Shown: piece by piece, positions 5,281-5,940 of the stretch
Numbering within the stretch: the first letter of the stretch is position 1
Layout: each line of letters begins with the position of its first letter
Origin: DASXIW01 sp036497785
GTDB taxonomy: Bacteria; Pseudomonadota; Alphaproteobacteria; Acetobacterales; Acetobacteraceae
DNA: 5,940 nucleotides
Reading direction: 5' to 3'
NCBI GenBank assembly: GCA_036497785.1
Contig: DASXIW010000052.1
Span: forward strand, 1 to 5,940
Made by a program: the position numbers and the translations under genes
The notes under the pieces: generated by a model
Told to the model about the DNA's origin: nothing
What the model saw: only the letters and a program-made list of their open reading frames with translations
Database searches by the model: none

Positions 5281-5586
5281 CGGCGATTCCTTTGGCAATC
5301 AGCGCGAAGGTTCGGCAGGTCATAGGGAGCATTCTCCAGCAGGGTTCCCGCTGTGATAGCGCTCCAGCTGTGCGGATGCCCGGCCGGCAGAGGATCGCGC
5401 GCGGGATCTTCGGGTGGCGGGACCACCTCGCGTGGTGGACGCGACGCCCCGATGGTGGCTGCGCTCGATGACCGTCCAGCGGCTGAACCCGAGAATGCTG
5501 GCAATCGTGTCCCACGAAGCCCCTTCGACGCACAGACGCCTGATCTGGTTGTCCTGCGCTTCCGTCCAGGCGAGTTTTATTGGCAT
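5277..5586 (-). pseudogene. Small HTH protein gene split by a frameshift near 5446-5463
   Basis: From the ATG at 5586 (AGAGG at 5597-5593 upstream) the frame encodes MPIKLAWTEAQDNQIRRLCV, then EGASWDTIASILGFSRWTVIER (residues ~21-42). This is a GcrA-like 'WT....I..L...G.SW..IA..LG.SRW.VI' helix-turn-helix. After residue ~43 this frame degenerates to Arg/Ser-rich sequence and stops at 5320. The +1 frame continues with IGASRPPREVVPPPEDPARD, then PLPAGHPHSWSAITAGTLLE and NAPYDLP, which I recognise as the usual C-terminus of this small Acetobacteraceae-type protein. It ends with TGA at 5279-5277, overlapping the DUF6362-like ATG. Joined, the product is about 100 residues. A one-base insertion or two-base deletion around codons 42-46 explains the pattern. 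A sequencing error is possible. No slippery site or in-frame stop suggesting programmed shifting is seen. If unrepaired, the cell makes an 88-residue protein with an intact HTH. Confidence 0.7.
5288..5293 (-). promoter_or_regulatory. Shine-Dalgarno AAAGGA for the DUF6362-like gene
   Basis: AAAGGA on the minus strand is seven bases upstream of the ATG at 5280. It lies within the C-terminal codons of the second frame of the upstream HTH gene, and it rules out the upstream TTG as start. Confidence 0.6.
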
Positions 5587-5613
5587 GGCCGCCTCTCGAA
5601 CAGAACAGGAATT

Positions 5614-5642
5614 AAGGTAAGTCAGATAACCAAGTGTGTCAA
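5614..5642 (-). promoter_or_regulatory. Sigma-70-type promoter for the HTH/DUF6362-like pair
   Basis: On the minus strand a perfect TTGACA (5642-5637) is followed after exactly 17 bp by TACCTT (5619-5614). It would start transcription about 20 bases before the ATG at 5586. The spacer and -10 contain an imperfect dyad, GGTAA-N6-TAACC (plus strand 5616-5631), that could be a repressor site. This is the AT-richest part of the window. Confidence 0.58.
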
Positions 5643-5707
5643 CTATAATAACAAGACGAAGGGCATCGCCTACACAGGGAAAGCCGCACCGATCGTCATG
5701 ACTGGGC

Positions 5708-5741
5708 ATATCGCCATACTCGTCACGGTATCCGGCGATAT
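5708..5741. repeat. Interrupted inverted repeat in the divergent control region
   Basis: ATATCGCCATAC (5708-5719) pairs with GTAT (5728-5731) and GGCGATAT (5734-5741). This gives twelve base pairs with a two-base bulge and an eight-base loop. It lies between the two divergent regulator genes and is a candidate operator for the XRE protein encoded at 5847, or a structured RNA element. A separate 8-bp palindrome, GTCATGAC, is at 5695-5702. Confidence 0.55.
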
Positions 5742-5778
5742 CCAGAGCGTGATTCGACAGCCTCGCCTTTCACAGTTG

Positions 5779-5797
5779 GCGGGGCGCGAAACCCCGC
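5779..5797. other. Small GC hairpin upstream of the XRE gene
   Basis: GCGGGG (5779-5784) pairs with CCCCGC (5792-5797) around a seven-base loop. There is no T-tract on either side, so it is not a convincing terminator. Confidence 0.35.
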
Positions 5798-5834
5798 AGC
5801 AGCGACGGGGCTGGCTCCGTTAGGGAAACTGACG

Positions 5835-5840
5835 TAATCT
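5835..5840 (+). promoter_or_regulatory. Candidate -10 element for a leaderless XRE message
   Basis: TAATCT is six bases upstream of the ATG at 5847, so transcription would begin at or next to the start codon. No good -35 is evident at 16-18 bp, and no Shine-Dalgarno lies near the ATG. Leaderless repressor messages are known from lambdoid phage cI. Confidence 0.38.
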
Positions 5841-5846
5841 GTATCC

Positions 5847-5940
5847 ATGAGCCAACCCGCAGACATCGGCGCACGCATCCGGACCGCGCGCGAGCAACAA
5901 GGCTGGACGCAGGATCAGCTGGCGACGGCCGTCGGCGTGT
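5847..5940 (+). CDS. XRE/Cro-C1-type HTH transcriptional regulator, N-terminus (partial)
   Basis: The 31 visible residues begin MSQPADIGARIRTAREQQGW and continue TQDQLATAVGV. This is the first helix and the start of the helix-turn-helix of the Cro/C1 family (pattern 'IG.RIR.AR...G.TQ.QLA..VGV'). The gene runs off the right edge, so it cannot be told whether it is a HipB-like antitoxin, a stand-alone repressor or a phage-type repressor with an S24 peptidase domain. It is divergent from the small HTH/DUF6362-like pair across 260 bp, the layout of a phage-type repressor region. That supports but does not prove an integrated element continuing to the right. Confidence 0.82.
   Translation, partial: MSQPADIGARIRTAREQQGWTQDQLATAVGV

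Noticed and set aside
5281..5298. TTG at 5298 as start of the DUF6362-like gene
   Set aside because: It overlaps the AAAGGA site that is well placed for the ATG at 5280, and the ATG forms the ATGA coupling.
5598..5606. GAAC-A-GAAC as a possible LexA box upstream of the small HTH gene
   Set aside because: The spacing is one base instead of the seven required for the alphaproteobacterial LexA site.

Overview
The window is very GC-rich alphaproteobacterial DNA. The best fit is Rhodospirillales, probably Acetobacteraceae. Three things point there: an imuA-imuB-dnaE2 cassette behind an alphaproteobacterial SOS box (GTTC-N7-GTTC), REP-type palindromes whose read-through gives the familiar 'HSRESGNPG/WVPAFAGMT' and 'WPGLSRPS/MAG..PA' peptides, and a small HTH gene next to a DUF6362-like gene of a type I associate with that family. 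This placement is inference from content and protein style, not from a marker gene.

Left part (1-3074, minus strand): an SOS mutasome operon read right to left. A LexA box lies 5 bp upstream of imuA. imuA overlaps imuB by 83 bp, with the imuB Shine-Dalgarno inside imuA. The dnaE2 start follows after a 175-bp gap and the gene runs off the left edge. Repeats have colonised this operon twice. A 32-bp perfect inverted repeat sits between imuB and dnaE2. A composite nest of about 300 bp of palindromic repeats lies inside imuB, read in frame, and lengthens the protein by roughly 110 residues directly after the conserved LDITGC strand.

Middle (3109-4735): a NUDIX hydrolase on the minus strand ends 75 bp before imuA. 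A single-domain cupin on the plus strand is divergent from it across 37-39 bp. A small unrecognised plus-strand ORF follows.

Right part (4831-5940) looks like the control region of a prophage or other integrated element. A DUF6362-like HTH protein and a small HTH gene upstream of it lie on the minus strand, and a Cro/C1-type (XRE) regulator starts divergently at the right edge. The 260-bp divergent region is AT-richer than its surroundings and holds a good promoter and an interrupted 12-bp inverted repeat. The small HTH gene appears frameshifted: the conserved C-terminal half lies in the other frame and ends in an ATGA overlap with the DUF6362-like start.

I see no clearly novel system in full. 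The observations most worth a second look are the in-frame repeat nest in imuB, the frameshifted HTH gene, and the divergent control region at the right edge.
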